A DNA stretch of 64,000 nucleotides from Carnegiea gigantea (taxonomy: Eukaryota; Streptophyta; Magnoliopsida; Caryophyllales; Cactaceae). Below, piece by piece: positions 1 to 10,841 of this stretch. The number at the start of each line of letters is the position of its first letter. The first letter of the stretch is position 1. Position numbers and translations under genes: made by a program. Location of the stretch: assembly GCA_029747015.1 (NCBI GenBank), contig JAKOGI010000184.1:418001-482000 (forward strand), written 5' to 3'. The notes beneath the pieces are model-generated. The model worked only from the letters and a program-made list of their open reading frames with translations. It did not search any database and had not been told where the DNA came from.

Positions 1-777
1 ATGTCAACACAAAAGTCCTTAAGCTGTTGCCTTATCCACAACAGTTGAGCACAACATGAAGCTGCTGCAACATATTCAGCTTCTGCTGTGGACATGGCAA
101 CTGAATGTTGCTTCTTGGTAGCCCAAGATACCAAACAAGGTCCAAGAAAGTGAGCCATACCTGAGGTACTCTTTCTATCAACTAGGAATCCAGCATAGTC
201 AGCATCAGCATATCCAACAAGATCAAAATTGCAACCTTTAGGATACCATAAAGCTAAATTGGGTGTATGTTTCAAATACCTTAGTATCCGTTTAACAGCC
301 TTAAGATGAGTTTCCTTAGGGTTAGACTGAAAACGGGCACATAAACCAACACTAAAAACAATATCAGGTCTACTAGCGGTTAGGTATAAGAGTGACCCAA
401 TCATACCCCTATAGAGTTTCTCCTCAACTGAGGGACTCCCATCATCCATAACCAACTTGGTTGAAGGAGAAATAGGAGTGTCTATGGGTTTGGCTGACTC
501 CATCCCAAAACGCTTAAGTAACTCCTTGATATACTTTTGCTGATGGATCATGGTGCCGTTTGGAGTTTGCTTGATTTGTAAGCCTAAGAAAAAATTAAGC
601 TCACCCATCATGCTCATCTCAAACTCACTCCTCATCATATTTGAAAATTCATTGCATAAATCATGATGAGTTGCACCAAATATAATGTCATCAACATATA
701 TTTGGACAATCAAAAAATGTTCCCCCTTAGATTTTAGAAACAAGGTATTGTCTACCTTGCCTCTTCTAAAATCATTT
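1..777 (-). CDS. Copia pol, distal reverse transcriptase and RNase H (partial)
   Basis: This frame is open to the window edge and continues pol of element A after a frameshift. The reverse transcriptase active-site YVDD lies at 687-698. The usual copia thumb/connection follows, then the RNase H part with a YADADYAG motif near 191-220 and a TAEAEY motif near 75-100. The frameshift is a run of seven A at 784-790 (plus strand) where six would keep pol open, so a one-base slippage separates this part from 778-3030. RNase H is cut off at base 1. The product would copy the element's RNA into cDNA inside the Gag particle. Nothing else in this stretch prevents function. Confidence 0.9.
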
Positions 778-3030
778 TCAAGTAAAAAAACTTGACAACC
801 GTTCATACCAAGCTCTTGGAGCTTGTTTTAAACCATAAAGTGCCTTGTCAAGTTTAAAAACATGATTTGGAAAATCACCATTTTCAAAACCAGGGGGTTG
901 TTTGACATACACCTCTTCTTTAAGGTATCCGTTTAGGAATGCACTTTTAACATCCATTTGATATAGCTTGATTTCCATATGAGCTGCAAAGGCTATTAAG
1001 ATTCGAATAGCCTCAATTCTAGCAACTGGTGCAAAGGTTTCTTCATAATCGATCCCTTCTTCTTGATTGTATCCTTGTACAACCAGCCGTGCCTTGTTCC
1101 TAGTGACTGTTCCTGACTCATCCAGTTTGTTTCGGAACACCCACTTGGTTCCAATGATTGTTCTCTCTGTAGGTTTAGGTACAAGGTGCCATACTTTGTT
1201 TCTCTCAAATTGATGAAGCTCTTCTTGCATAGCCGTGATCCAATCTGAATCTGCAAGAGCTTCATTCACACTTTTTGGCTCAATGTTAGAAAGAAAAGCA
1301 TAGAAAGCACAAAAATTCTTTAGTTTAGATCTAGTTTGCACTCCAGTATTAATATCTGACAAGATTTGATCAAGAGGGTGCGAACTATGGTGCTTCCATG
1401 GTCGTGGAGTAAGAGGATCCACAGACCCATGCTCTACTCTAGTCGTAACATAATGCTTACGATCATCTCCCGAGCCTGTTTCTGCACATGTTTGTAAGTC
1501 TATTCTTGAAGAACACGGTTCCGAACAGGGTTCAGCAGTGTTTTCTCCTGTTTGGTGTTCACCTTGCCTGCTGTTCTGAGGAACACATTCAGGAGTTGTT
1601 TTCTCCATGGTGTTCTTACCTCGTTTATCTTGGAGCAACACTTCTTTTTGAACAAGACCTAATTTAAGTTCATCTTCCTGTGCATCATTCTCACTCAACA
1701 CGTTAGATTCATTCAAAAGCACATGCACACTTTCCTCAACACACAAGGTTCTTTTGTTAAAGACTTTGTATGCCTTGCTGTGAGAAGAATAACCAAGGAA
1801 TATTGCCTCATCACTCCTAGGGTCAAACTTTCCTAAGGCATCCTTCCCATTATTATGCACAAAACACCTACAACCAAATGTCCTTAGGTGCGTAATATTG
1901 GGTTTTCTGCCCTTGAAAAGTTCATAAGGAGTTTTGCTCAAAATGGGTCTGATCATGCATCTATTTATAATGTAACATGAGGTGTTCAATGCTTCTGCCC
2001 AGAAATACCTAGGAAGATCACTAGCTATAAGCATTGTTCTGGTCATGTCTTCCAGGGTTCGATTTTTGCGCTCAACCACCCCATTTTGTTGGGGTGTTCT
2101 TGGGGCTGAGAAGTTATGATCAACACCATGTTCATTACAATAGTTAATAAAACTTGCATTTTCAAACTCAGTTCCATGATCAGATCTCAAGCTAATTAAA
2201 GAGTGTCCTACTCTCTTTTCAACCTTTTTGAGAAAGGCAATAAAATTCTCAAAGGTTTCATCTTTGGATGCCAAAAACAAGGTCCAAGTAAATCGAGAGT
2301 AATCATCCACTACAACAAGCACATACTTTTTCCCACCTCTACTGGTTACCCTCATGGGACCACACAAATCAATGTGTAATAATTCTAGAGGTCGAGTAGT
2401 GCTTACACATTTTTTCGATTTAAAAGAAGATCTGACTTGTTTGCCTTTTGCATAAGCTTCACATACCTTGTCATCATTAAATTTGATGGAAGGTAGTCCA
2501 ATAAGTAGGTCTTTTGAAACAAGTTTGTTTAACAAGGATAAGCTTACATGACCTAGTCTCTTGTGCCATAGCATTATATCATCATTTAATGCATTTAAAC
2601 AAGTCAGATTATTTTGGGGAAGAGTGGAAATACAAACTTTATAAACATTTTGACATCGCTTCCCCCTCAACACAACATCTCCTGTGTCGTCATTCACAAC
2701 CAAGCAACGTGTTTTTGAAAACAGTACTAGGTTGTTCTTGTCACACAGTTGGGACACACTTAGCAAATTGTGCTTTAACCCATCAACTAAGTGCACATTA
2801 TCAATTGAGTGGGAGAGAGTTTTACCAATATTACCTATACCGATAATTGTCCCAGACTTGCCGTTTCCAAATGCTACACTCCCACCATTCAGAGCTGTAA
2901 GTGAGAGAAAGTTTGATCTTTCACCAGTCATGTGCCGTGAACACCCACTATCAACAAACCACAACTGCCTGTTTCCAAGGGTGTTAGTGGGGTTGTTCGT
3001 AAGGTTGTTCTCTCTCACTTCAGCCTGCAA
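778..3030 (-). CDS. Copia pol: protease, integrase and N-terminal reverse transcriptase
   Basis: This 750-residue open frame starts near the protease. The aspartic protease motif [10 protein letters not shown] begins at about residue 27. The integrase zinc-binding region follows at about 154-195: its His pair (HKRLGH) is present, but the Cys pair reads CEAY where CxxC is expected, so one zinc ligand seems lost. The integrase core carries the D, D, E residues in [17 protein letters not shown] and NGVVERKN. The reverse transcriptase starts near residue 590 (NEALADSDW) and includes KWVFRNK and the catalytic stretch DVKSAFLNG. The frame ends early because of the A-run frameshift at 784-790. The first ATG is not a natural start: the same frame continues upstream beyond a TGA at 3037-3039 into gag, as expected for a gag-pol polyprotein. 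Confidence 0.92.
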   Translation of the reverse strand: MQAEVRENNLTNNPTNTLGNRQLWFVDSGCSRHMTGERSNFLSLTALNGGSVAFGNGKSGTIIGIGNIGKTLSHSIDNVHLVDGLKHNLLSVSQLCDKNNLVLFSKTRCLVVNDDTGDVVLRGKRCQNVYKVCISTLPQNNLTCLNALNDDIMLWHKRLGHVSLSLLNKLVSKDLLIGLPSIKFNDDKVCEAYAKGKQVRSSFKSKKCVSTTRPLELLHIDLCGPMRVTSRGGKKYVLVVVDDYSRFTWTLFLASKDETFENFIAFLKKVEKRVGHSLISLRSDHGTEFENASFINYCNEHGVDHNFSAPRTPQQNGVVERKNRTLEDMTRTMLIASDLPRYFWAEALNTSCYIINRCMIRPILSKTPYELFKGRKPNITHLRTFGCRCFVHNNGKDALGKFDPRSDEAIFLGYSSHSKAYKVFNKRTLCVEESVHVLLNESNVLSENDAQEDELKLGLVQKEVLLQDKRGKNTMEKTTPECVPQNSRQGEHQTGENTAEPCSEPCSSRIDLQTCAETGSGDDRKHYVTTRVEHGSVDPLTPRPWKHHSSHPLDQILSDINTGVQTRSKLKNFCAFYAFLSNIEPKSVNEALADSDWITAMQEELHQFERNKVWHLVPKPTERTIIGTKWVFRNKLDESGTVTRNKARLVVQGYNQEEGIDYEETFAPVARIEAIRILIAFAAHMEIKLYQMDVKSAFLNGYLKEEVYVKQPPGFENGDFPNHVFKLDKALYGLKQAPRAWYERLSSFFT

Positions 3031-3036
3031 AACAAA

Positions 3037-3786
3037 TCACGGGTTAGTTTTGGGAACCCAGATCCACTTGGGTCCCATTCTTTTAGACATGTAAAGCTCA
3101 TCTTTTCTAATCCAGATTTGTTTCACATACCTTTCATTCTTTTCATTGGCATGTTTTCTTAAAGGGCAAGTGTATCTATAATGACCCGTTTTGCCACAAT
3201 GAAAGCAAACAATGTTTTCAGGTAATCCCACATACTTTCTGTGAATTGGGTAGACTGTTCGTTTAGGCTTATACCCAAGTCCCTTTTTGTTTCGACTGTG
3301 GTGAGTGTTTAACCAATCAAGGGCTTGTGAGGACTCGTTCCAGCGCTTGGTTGTGGTAAGCTCGTTTTCCAGTTTTTCTATATCAGCATGCAAACCTTTG
3401 TTCTCCCTGAGCAAGGACTCAACCATTCCTTCTACCTCAAAGAGTTTTTCCTCCATTCGAGAATAATCTCCTTCTTTTATAAAGAGGTTTTCTTTGAGCA
3501 AGTTAATATTCTCATGTAAACCGAGGTTTTCATTTTTAAGAATTTCATTTTCAAGTTCTAGGTCACGAACTTCTCTTTTTAGATCAGCACAAGTGTCTAT
3601 CAAATTATATAGAAGTTCTTCTAAAGTAGCTTTGTTAAGACCATGTACCTTGCTCTTAAGATCTGAGAGGCTGATTGTTGATTCATCATCTGAATCTGAA
3701 TCACTTTGTGCCATAAGTGCTACGACCCCTTCTTCAGCTTCAGATTCTCCTTCATCCTCAGAGGAATCTCCCCAAGCAGCCAGCAT
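3037..3786 (-). CDS. Copia gag, distal part with second zinc knuckle
   Basis: This 249-residue frame lies between gag (3859-4770) and protease (778-3030) and is in the same reading frame as both. It starts with an acidic, serine-rich stretch (about residues 5-40), then a long Leu/Glu/Lys-rich region likely to form a coiled coil (about 45-145). A CCHC zinc knuckle (CFHCGKTGHYRYTC) follows near residue 195, and the end is WVPK-rich. It belongs to the nucleocapsid end of Gag in SIRE-type elements. It is separated from the first gag part by a TAG (3859-3861) and from protease by a TGA (3037-3039). Codons between these stops and the neighbouring frames are open, so they look like point changes or readthrough sites and not frameshifts. 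Confidence 0.85.
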   Translation of the reverse strand: MLAAWGDSSEDEGESEAEEGVVALMAQSDSDSDDESTISLSDLKSKVHGLNKATLEELLYNLIDTCADLKREVRDLELENEILKNENLGLHENINLLKENLFIKEGDYSRMEEKLFEVEGMVESLLRENKGLHADIEKLENELTTTKRWNESSQALDWLNTHHSRNKKGLGYKPKRTVYPIHRKYVGLPENIVCFHCGKTGHYRYTCPLRKHANEKNERYVKQIWIRKDELYMSKRMGPKWIWVPKTNP

Positions 3787-3858
3787 AGCTTTCGAGAATC
3801 GCTTGCCCAGATTGTTTACAGGGTGTTTTCGAACCTGTTTTCGAGGGTGTTCGGGCGT

Positions 3859-4770
3859 CTAATCTTCTCGAAGCAGAGGGCAATTTTTGACTAAGTGATC
3901 TGGTTTGCCGCACTTGAAACACCCTGTGAGCTGTTCTTTGGAGGTGTTTCTGGACTTGCTGAAGTCTTTTCTTTTGTTGTTTTCCTTGACCTTTTTGAAG
4001 AATTTCTTGAATTTTCTGGACATTAGGGCCATTTCTTCATCTTCAAGGTCAGAGTCAGTGTCCTCATGTGCTTTCAAGGCAAGCCCACAATCCTTCTTTT
4101 GCTCCTCTCTTTGCTGTGTGTTCTTTCGGAGTTCATAGGTCTGGAGATTACCAATCAACTCGTCGAGGGTGATCTTGTTCATGTCTTTAGCCTCTTGGAT
4201 GGCTGTTACTTTGGCCTCCCACGTGTGAGGTAAAATTCTGAGGATTTTTCTCACCAACTCTTCAGTGGTGAATGATCTTCCCAGGGATTTTAACTCGTTC
4301 GTGATGTGGGTGAACCGTGTATACATGTCCATCACAGTTTTATGATCACCCATATCAAACAACTCATATTGTCGCATAAGTAGCTCAATTCTAGATTGTT
4401 TAACTTGACTCGTACCTTCATGAGCAACTTGCAGAGCATTCCAGATAGCTTGGGCTGATTCACACTCAGAGATGCGAGTGTATTCATCGGGTCCTAGGCC
4501 AAAATATAGAAGCTTTTTGGCCTTGGCATTTTTCTCCATTTTCTTGTAGTCCTCGGCATCAAACTCTATGGATTCCTTGGGAACCTTCTTACCATCTTCA
4601 AGCACCTTGGTGGGAACAAGGGGCCCGTTCTTGATGAGCATCCATAATTCATAATCTTCTGCCTGAATATAGTTCTCCATCCTATTCTTCCACCAACTAT
4701 AATGTTGGCCGTTGAAATAGGGTGGACGAGTAATGGATTGCCCTTTAAGAATTCCTTGTGGGGTACTCAT
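3859..4770 (-). CDS. Copia gag, capsid and first zinc knuckle
   Basis: This 303-residue ORF begins 40-odd bases downstream of the primer site, so the ATG at 4768-4770 is the natural start of the element's polyprotein. The N-terminus has the plant copia Gag pattern (RPPYFNGQHYSWWKNRM), followed by the capsid region with the usual EELVRKILRILP motif near residue 170. A CCHC zinc knuckle (CFKCGKPDHLVKNC) sits near residue 284. The product packages the element RNA in virus-like particles. It ends with TAG (3859-3861), after which the same frame stays open through 3786. The stop is followed by ACG CCC, not the CAR YYA context known for leaky plant-virus stops, so simple mutation is at least as likely as programmed readthrough. 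Confidence 0.9.
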   Translation of the reverse strand: MSTPQGILKGQSITRPPYFNGQHYSWWKNRMENYIQAEDYELWMLIKNGPLVPTKVLEDGKKVPKESIEFDAEDYKKMEKNAKAKKLLYFGLGPDEYTRISECESAQAIWNALQVAHEGTSQVKQSRIELLMRQYELFDMGDHKTVMDMYTRFTHITNELKSLGRSFTTEELVRKILRILPHTWEAKVTAIQEAKDMNKITLDELIGNLQTYELRKNTQQREEQKKDCGLALKAHEDTDSDLEDEEMALMSRKFKKFFKKVKENNKRKDFSKSRNTSKEQLTGCFKCGKPDHLVKNCPLLRED

Positions 4771-4809
4771 CTTCAGAATCTCTCAAGGTGTTAACTTTTT
4801 GTAAGAGAA

Positions 4810-4824
4810 CCTGCTCTGATACCA
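4810..4824 (-). other. Primer binding site of element A (initiator tRNA-Met)
   Basis: On the minus strand the LTR end TCAACA is followed by AG and then TGGTATCAGAGCAGG. The first 12 bases are complementary to the 3' end of plant initiator tRNA-Met, the usual primer of copia and many gypsy elements. This fixes the right border of the internal region. Confidence 0.93.
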
Positions 4825-4826
4825 CT

Positions 4827-6403
4827 TGTTGAGTTCGTGAGTATACAACCACAAGAGGGGGGGTGAATTGTGGTGTCTGATTTTCGCGTTGTAAATAACA
4901 AACACCCTCACAGAGGTTGTTCTCAAATGACAAACACCCTGATAGCTTGTTTGCACGGGGTGTTCTCAAATATTGCAGATGCGAAAATCACCAAGATAAA
5001 TGCGGAAAATAAAGCACACACAATTTTTACGTGGAAAACACCTCTAGCCCAACTGAGGTGTGAAAAACCACGACCTACCTCGTGTAGGATTTAACCACTT
5101 TCACTAACGGGCTTCACACGTTACAAATGTAACACACCTTGTTACAACTTGCAACCACGTAACCTTCTTCCCAAAGACAGGTTACACCACGTCCAACCTT
5201 CGCAAGATTAGACACGTCCAAGTCCACACGACTAGGACACACTCACTCACTTTTCTGATCCAAGATCAGGGTTACAAACACCTTACAGGGGGTGCTTCTC
5301 ACTAAGCAGATGTAAGGTACAATGAAGATCCTATTATGCCAAAGGTTTGAAAACTCAAATCAAACACAGCTTGTCACGGTTTTGCTTTTCAGAATGAAGC
5401 TCAAGAATTTTAATGTGAAAACCGTGTTTCCTGATTTTTTCCAGATTTTTCAGAAAGCTGTGTTGCTTCTCTTTTTCAGTCTGAGTTTTTTCTATCTGCT
5501 TCTTGGCCTTTTTATGGGAGAGAAAAGCTGCGGTTTTTAAACACAAGGTCCAACGGTCAAAAACCAAAGAATCAGCTAAGTATGGAAAATGATTTGCAAA
5601 CAAAATATATTCTCCAACGGCTAATGATGAATTTATCCCAAAATATAAGGGATTTTGTTATCTTAAAAGATAACCCTTATCTTCCCATAGCCGTGAAGAG
5701 GTTTAAAGAGATTTTCAGCTTTTACCAAATCCGAAAATATAGTCATAGGAATCTTTTGATTTGGCAAATCTCCCAAACCTATTTTCGCAAATCTCCATAA
5801 TATTTTCAAGAACTATCCTCTCCAGAAAAATAGCAATTTTGAAATTCAAAGAAAGTATTCTGGAGATCTTGGCCAACCAAAATGAATTTTCAAAAATAAT
5901 CGGGTATGGCCACTGCAGTTCAGAAACACCCTAGGCATCCTGTTTGCAGGGTTGTTCGCAACTGGTGTTCTGAAGTACTTTAGCGCAAATACCGATTCAA
6001 GAGGTGTTTAAAATGATGTTTTCAATATTGGCATATTAACAAGAGTCTAATTAAATAAAACCTATATACCCAAGACTTCTTGTTTTGAACCAGTCATCTT
6101 GTCCGAGATTTGTAGAGCTGCTGTGAACACCAAGGCCACCTTGTTTGCTGGGGTTGTTCTTTGCATTGCTAGAGTTCAGGAACACGCTTTACAATCAACT
6201 GTCGAGATGGTGTTCTTGACTTAATATGGAATCACCAAGTAAAACTTGTCTAGAAGATTTGTTCTCACATATAGCAAACCAGTTAATACAATAAAGATCA
6301 CAAACACCAGTTAGGCCTGTTTGGAGATCATGTTCGGAGCAACATTATTTGGACAAATTTTTATACTTGGATTTGTTATCATCAAAACTAAATATAATCA
6401 ACA
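4827..6403 (-). repeat. 5' LTR of element A
   Basis: The plus-strand borders are TGTTGA at 4827 and TCAACA at 6403, a perfect 6-bp inverted terminal pair of the TG...CA type. The left border abuts the primer site with a 2-bp spacer. The length of 1577 bp is large for copia and fits the SIRE/Maximus lineage. The LTR supplies promoter and terminator, with transcription running leftwards. Small ORFs inside it have no recognisable product. Confidence 0.9.
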
Positions 6404-7031
6404 AATGGTTTTTTGGTCTTCTTTTTTTGGGGGAGGGGGTTCTCACTTTTTCGACTTTATTCCTTATATAGAAAAAGGGCAGGAAAGAGGATGTTGATGG
6501 AAACTTGTTAGTAGGACTATTTACTAGCTGACATTAATTTGTTGCTCCAATAATTCTAAAAGGTTTATAGGTGCTTCATAAGTAAATCATTTGCTCTGCT
6601 TTGTTGATAAACAAGCTGGATCTAAGCTGCGTGCTTTTGTTGAAATGAATTATGCTTTGGTGAACCAAGTGCTGAGCTTGATAGTGAGAAGCAAGACAAC
6701 TAGTAAGGCTTTCCTGGTTTTAATCCCATTTCAGACTTGTGCATACCCCTGTGTGTGTTCTTGGTCAACTTTTTAGACTGGGGACGCGGGCTTTGTCTAG
6801 GAACTAGGTGGAGTGTGGTGGAAATCTCATGGGAGGATTGTACACTAGCTAGCACCAATTTGTAATCACAATTTCTCTAAGTGAGTAGTTAGGGTACACT
6901 CAATGCTAGGTTGTTAGTAAGAAGTAGGGTAATGATTGAGACCACCTTTGTTTGAATCAAGCAATGAACTCTTTGTTTGTATGTGTATGTTTCGAATGTT
7001 CTTTCCTTTTCTTTTCTTTTTAGGGAAGAGC
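6404..7031. other. Unassigned interval between elements A and D
   Basis: No LTR, polyprotein motif or terminal inverted repeat is recognisable. It contains a T/G-rich stretch (about 6406-6440). A 61-codon plus-strand ORF (6591-6776) has no motif I recognise and is probably chance. It may be remaining host sequence or an older unrecognised repeat. Confidence 0.4.
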
Positions 7032-8284
7032 TGATGTATCTCCTTACTAAACAAGCCTACAATCAAGGTTAGATTGCAAGCAAGCTTGAAAGAAGAGCAA
7101 AGGCAGAATGTCAGTTCATAGAACTCGGGCAGAACAAACTAGGATAGATAGAGCTAAACTGATTCTTGGATACATATTTCACCACCAAGACTCAATTTAG
7201 GGCCCTTAATCATTCAAAGGATACAGGAACACCCCCAATGAATTAGATTAAGGCTCACTAGAATACCACTTTACTTGGCCTAAGTAAAGATAAGCTAGAT
7301 GAGTTTGAGAGAGAACAGGGTTTGGGAGCTTAGCTCGACTGAAATGGCTTTCTTCATTACTCATTTGCAAATACAAGAAGCCTAGATATAAGTACGGACC
7401 TCCCAAGCTGCTAGTTGCTTAGGGTTTTCCTTAGTCATTAGGAAACCTCTAAACTAGCTTAAACAAACTGGGTTACAAAGCATGCTTAGTCTAGCTTAAG
7501 TACATTCTGTGTATCTAGCTAAATACATATGATTAATGCTAAACTCAAGATTGAATAAGATCATTAGAACTAATGTAATCCATTTGCACATGACAGAGAG
7601 AAAAATAGCTGTTGAAGTGACTTGAATTGCGGCTGGCCAATCAAAAGTAAGGATAATCTTTATCTCTCTTCCTAGTGGTCAAGTAGCCTTCCAAAGCTGC
7701 AAACTAGCCAATGATGGGTCTGCTAGTAGAGTAGGCAAGCAAGTTGGCAAGTTGGTAGGTCACCAAGTTGCTTCCTTAAAGATATCTTAGTTGTTGATCC
7801 AAAACAGTCAAACTGGCCATTTAGCGCCCAAAGTTGAGCAGCTTGGTTGCTTGGCTTCTACCTAATTTAAACTTGATTTCAATGCATCAATGACTTCACT
7901 AGGATGTTAATAATCATCCTAAGTAAAGAAATTAGGACTAAATTGGGTTTAAGGGTAGTAACCAGCTAGAAACTCAGACCGAGTTAGAACGTAGCTTAAT
8001 CTAGAAAGGTTAACTTGTCTAGGCAAAATCTTCATGAAGGAACTAATTTAACTTGAATTTCTCTTCATGGCTTCATTATTGAGGATGTTAGGCAACATCC
8101 CATGCAAAAATATCAAGTCTAAACCCTTTAGAGATTTAAAAAATTAGATGAACAAAACTGGGTCTTTAGGAAGGATCATACCCGGGCAGGCTTGAACTTT
8201 GCTTCAGTATGGCTTAGACTAATGCTTGATTGGTGCTTGAACTTAGAGTTCCTGAGTTGTCTTGAGGGCCTGAATGTGTAAGCA
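7032..8284 (-). repeat. 3' LTR of element D
   Basis: The plus-strand left border is TGATG at 7032. The sequence matches 33209-34446 over its whole length, including the segment 8116-8280. That segment matches the C-terminal pol tail of element B and is therefore part of the LTR in this family. The inner border is approximate because a deletion joins the LTR start to the RNase H coding region close to 8285. No target duplication could be confirmed. Confidence 0.8.
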
Positions 8285-8861
8285 TCAAGCTGAAATAATA
8301 GCAAATGCCTCCTTGAAAGTGCATCTGCTCCTTGATTGAGTTTCTCAGACTTGTGCTTGATTTTAAAGTGGAATGACTAGAGGTGTTCCACCCATTTGGC
8401 ATGTCTTGAGTTTAAGTTGTGCTGCCCTTGAATGTACTTCAAGGCCTTATGATTAGAATGTAAGATAAACTCATTTGCCATCAAGTAATGACTCTAGTGC
8501 TCCAAACTCCTCACAATGGCATAGAATTCTTTGTCATAAGTACAGTACTTTCTCCTAGAATCACACAACTTCTCTCGTAAGAAGGATAAGGGTTACCCTT
8601 CTTACGTAAGAATTCCTCCAATACCAACTCCAGAAGCATCACATTCAATCTCAAATATCTTATCAAAACAAGGCAGTGCTAGAACTAGAGCTTCAGTGAG
8701 CTTGGACTTAACTTCCTTAAAGGCAGTTTGAGCTTTTGGGGTCCATTTGAATGATGTGCCTTTGATAACTTCAGTCATAGGAGCCATAATGGTGCTGAAG
8801 TTTCTAATGAACCGCCTATAGAATAAGGCAAGCCCATAAAAACTCCTAACGTCATGTATGC
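8285..8861 (-). pseudogene. Element D pol: RNase H and distal reverse transcriptase
   Basis: On the minus strand, 8602-8861 encodes the reverse transcriptase end ([20 protein letters not shown]) and the start of RNase H ([14 protein letters not shown]). From 8590 down to 8300 follow decayed RNase H motifs (KYIQGQHNLN, HAKWVEHL, KLNQGADALSRR). Immediately after FQLDA the sequence joins the LTR pol tail, so integrase has been deleted. The upstream part of the same gene is at 12193-13064, separated by insertion F. It has several stops and frameshifts and is not functional. Confidence 0.85.
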
Positions 8862-10208
8862 TAATGCATATATTCAAGGGGTTCATTTTCATTTCTCAAA
8901 CTCCACTTCAAGGAAGGTAAAAGTCCAACAAGATCATGCCTAGAAATGTTCACTTCTAGTTCCATTATATGAATTCCATGATACAAGACACTTCAAGGAG
9001 TTTATGTTGAACTTCAAAGTGCCTTTTTCAAAAGGGATTTTCAAATGGGGATTAAGAGCATCATGCACCATGCCCATAAATCCTACTACTATTATTGAGC
9101 TCAAGGAAGCTCAAGAGAAGCTTAAGGAGGCCAAGTAGAGAGCCCTCACATGCAAGAAAGCTGTGGAGATCCCTAATAAGCTAGCACCTAGCTCATCTGC
9201 ATATACCCCCGGTTTTGTCATGCTTTTGCAGCAAAATGTAATGGGCCAAATTGCTGATGGTCCTTACATTGATCAAGCCTAAAGAATAAGCTTTCCAACA
9301 AGACCAACCACATTTTATTTGGAGTTCATTTGGTTGGTCAACCTCAGCCCACAAAATCGGATATCAAACTGCAGGCTAGTTTTGGACAGTCTCCACGTTT
9401 TGGCCTATAACTTTTCAACAGATGATTGAAATGCTATGAAACCACCTCTGCTGGAAACTAGACATCCTAAGCTTTCGAATGAATTAAGAATCATTGAATT
9501 TGGATCAGTAACTAGAGAGATATGCCTGTTTGAAATTGGGTAAGCTGCTAATGTGAAAGCATTAAATGCAAAACGCGTGAACAATGTGAATGCTTCCCAT
9601 TTCGGCTCTTGCTGCTTTGTGCCTCTTCCAAAACTGTGTCTCCCCTCCTCTTGTAAGGCCAAAACATGTGGGAATTTTAGATTCATGCATTGCACTTGCT
9701 GCTACACTCATTTCACACCAACAACATCAAGGGACACACCTCTTTGGCTTTGATTCATCCGTATGCAGCATCCCTTGTATTCACTTGCTTTCTTCACACC
9801 TTTTCATTTGTTTTCCTATGTCTTTTCATTGTGTAAGGCCTCTACTATATAAGGGTCATAGTTTAGAGTCATTTTGGAAAAAAAAAGATTATTCATCAAC
9901 TTTCGGATTAAGCAATACAAATTCGGCATTTGAGTGGATTTTCATTTGTGTGTTCAAAACCTGGTTCTATATCTTGAGTGTTGACAATCTCAAGTGGTGT
10001 TCTAGGTCTCTTATTCTCATCTAGGTGGTGATTAACTTCTGTATCCTAGATTGGGTTAAGGGATTGCCCAAGGTTTGGCTTGAGTGGCTCTATTGGATTA
10101 TCTCAAAGTCAAGTCTTGAACTATCCTTTTTACTTTCCTTGTTTTCTCAATTACAAAAACCACAAAAATACTTAGCTTGGTCATTTGGGCTCTCTTTTAT
10201 ATACATTA
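8862..10208 (+). repeat. 5' LTR of element F
   Basis: 1347 bp. It is nearly identical to 10842-12187 and ends directly before the primer site. Its first 70 bp encode a short pol tail (frame GVHFHFSNS...), as in relatives B, D and E. The end reads CATTA where the other LTR has CATCA, a single C/T difference. ORFs around 9590-10024 lie within the LTR and have no coding support. Confidence 0.92.
9845..9853 (+). promoter_or_regulatory. Putative TATA box in F 5' LTR
   Basis: TATATAAGG lies about two thirds into the LTR, with the same motif near 11824 in the 3' LTR. Its conservation in both LTRs and its position upstream of a plausible R region make it the likely core promoter of F. It was predicted by motif only. 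Confidence 0.55.
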
Positions 10209-10210
10209 TT

Positions 10211-10222
10211 TGGTATCAGAGC
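10211..10222 (+). other. Primer binding site of element F (tRNA-Met)
   Basis: TGGTATCAGAGC lies directly downstream of the 5' LTR. It is complementary to the 3' end of initiator tRNA-Met. Its intactness suggests F could still be reverse transcribed in trans. Confidence 0.92.
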
Positions 10223-10297
10223 CTAGGTTGGCTACTTGACCAAGTTTCCAAACCTAAACACATCCACAAATCAGCCCCATACACATCAGGTCCTACC

Positions 10298-10537
10298 ATG
10301 AGTTCTAGCATGAGCATTAAAAGGTGTTCTAAGTGTCAAGGCTTTGGTCATGCACCCTCGGACTACCCCAATAAGGAATTCATCACCTTGATCGAATGGG
10401 AAGCAGCCATGAAGGAAGAAAAAGAAGTTAGTTATCCATTTGTCTTAAATGGAGAAGGCCATTATCAAGAAAATAGTGACGTTAACTTTGATCTACCTCC
10501 CATCTTTGATGCCTACGATGAAGTAGATAATAAGTAA
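10298..10537 (+). CDS. Miniature Gag with zinc knuckle in element F
   Basis: 79 residues. The ATG lies about 75 bp after the primer site, where gag starts in relatives B and E (MSSSMS...). The Gag N-terminus is joined directly to the nucleocapsid zinc knuckle CSKCQGFGHAPSDY, so the whole capsid domain has been deleted. The fourth zinc ligand is Tyr instead of Cys. The knuckle is followed by the family sequence ITLIEWEAA and an acidic tail. The frame is open. Whether it is translated or serves only as leader/packaging sequence is unknown. It could bind RNA weakly at most, given the lost ligand. Confidence 0.6.
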   Translation: MSSSMSIKRCSKCQGFGHAPSDYPNKEFITLIEWEAAMKEEKEVSYPFVLNGEGHYQENSDVNFDLPPIFDAYDEVDNK

Positions 10538-10841
10538 ATTGGAGCCTACCTTCAAGATTTGATGAGCATGAACCCAGCCCCATTCAACCTTCCCAAACCC
10601 CCAAACCACAAAAAGCCTTACAAAAGAACCTCTTACTCACCTCTCTTTTCCCAACCGAGTCTAACCCTAGTTCTTACCCTCCCCTTACCCTCTTTTATCA
10701 ACCCCATGCTCATAGTGCTCCTCAAAAGATGCCTTATGACTTTTTTCCTCAAAGAACCCCATATCATAAAATTGACCTCTTTTATGAGAAGAAACAAAAC
10801 CCTTCGAGTTTGAGGATAAACTCCAAACAACCCGGGGAGAA
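10538..10841 (+). pseudogene. Element F interior: proline-rich gag remnant, last codons of pol, polypurine tract
   Basis: It contains Pro/Lys-rich remnant coding sequence. Then comes a stretch (about 10784-10850) whose translation SSLRINSKQPGENN matches the end of pol in element B (LRIKSLQQGEDD) and runs into the LTR. GGGGAGAA at 10834-10841 is the polypurine tract just before the 3' LTR. The gag-to-pol-end join shows F arose by one large internal deletion. Confidence 0.75.

Larger units (their letters stand above)
1..6403 (-). mobile_element. Element A: SIRE-like Ty1/copia LTR retrotransposon, cut by window edge
   Basis: Reading the minus strand from right to left gives a 1577-bp 5' LTR, a tRNA-Met type primer site, gag with two zinc knuckles, aspartic protease, integrase, reverse transcriptase and the start of RNase H. 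Protease and integrase before reverse transcriptase is the copia order. The long LTR and the type of gag point to the SIRE/Maximus lineage. The 3' end of pol, any env-like ORF and the 3' LTR lie outside the window, so the target duplication cannot be checked. Damage in the visible part is light: an in-frame TAG, an in-frame TGA and one extra base in a homopolymer. This makes A the youngest-looking autonomous copy in the window. Confidence 0.93.

Noticed and set aside
3494..3862. 122-codon plus-strand ORF rich in Ser/Arg
   Set aside because: Antisense shadow of the coiled-coil and acidic part of copia gag.
8285..8290. LTR D inner border placed at TGATGCTTAC, which would give a TGATG/CATCA pair
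   Set aside because: TGATGC there encodes Leu-Asp-Ala of pol right after RNase H, so the match is chance at a deletion junction; the border was left approximate.
9590..10024. 144-codon ORF, with a similar one at 11569-11916
   Set aside because: It is present in both LTRs of F with a stop difference between copies and has no recognisable product; it is LTR sequence.
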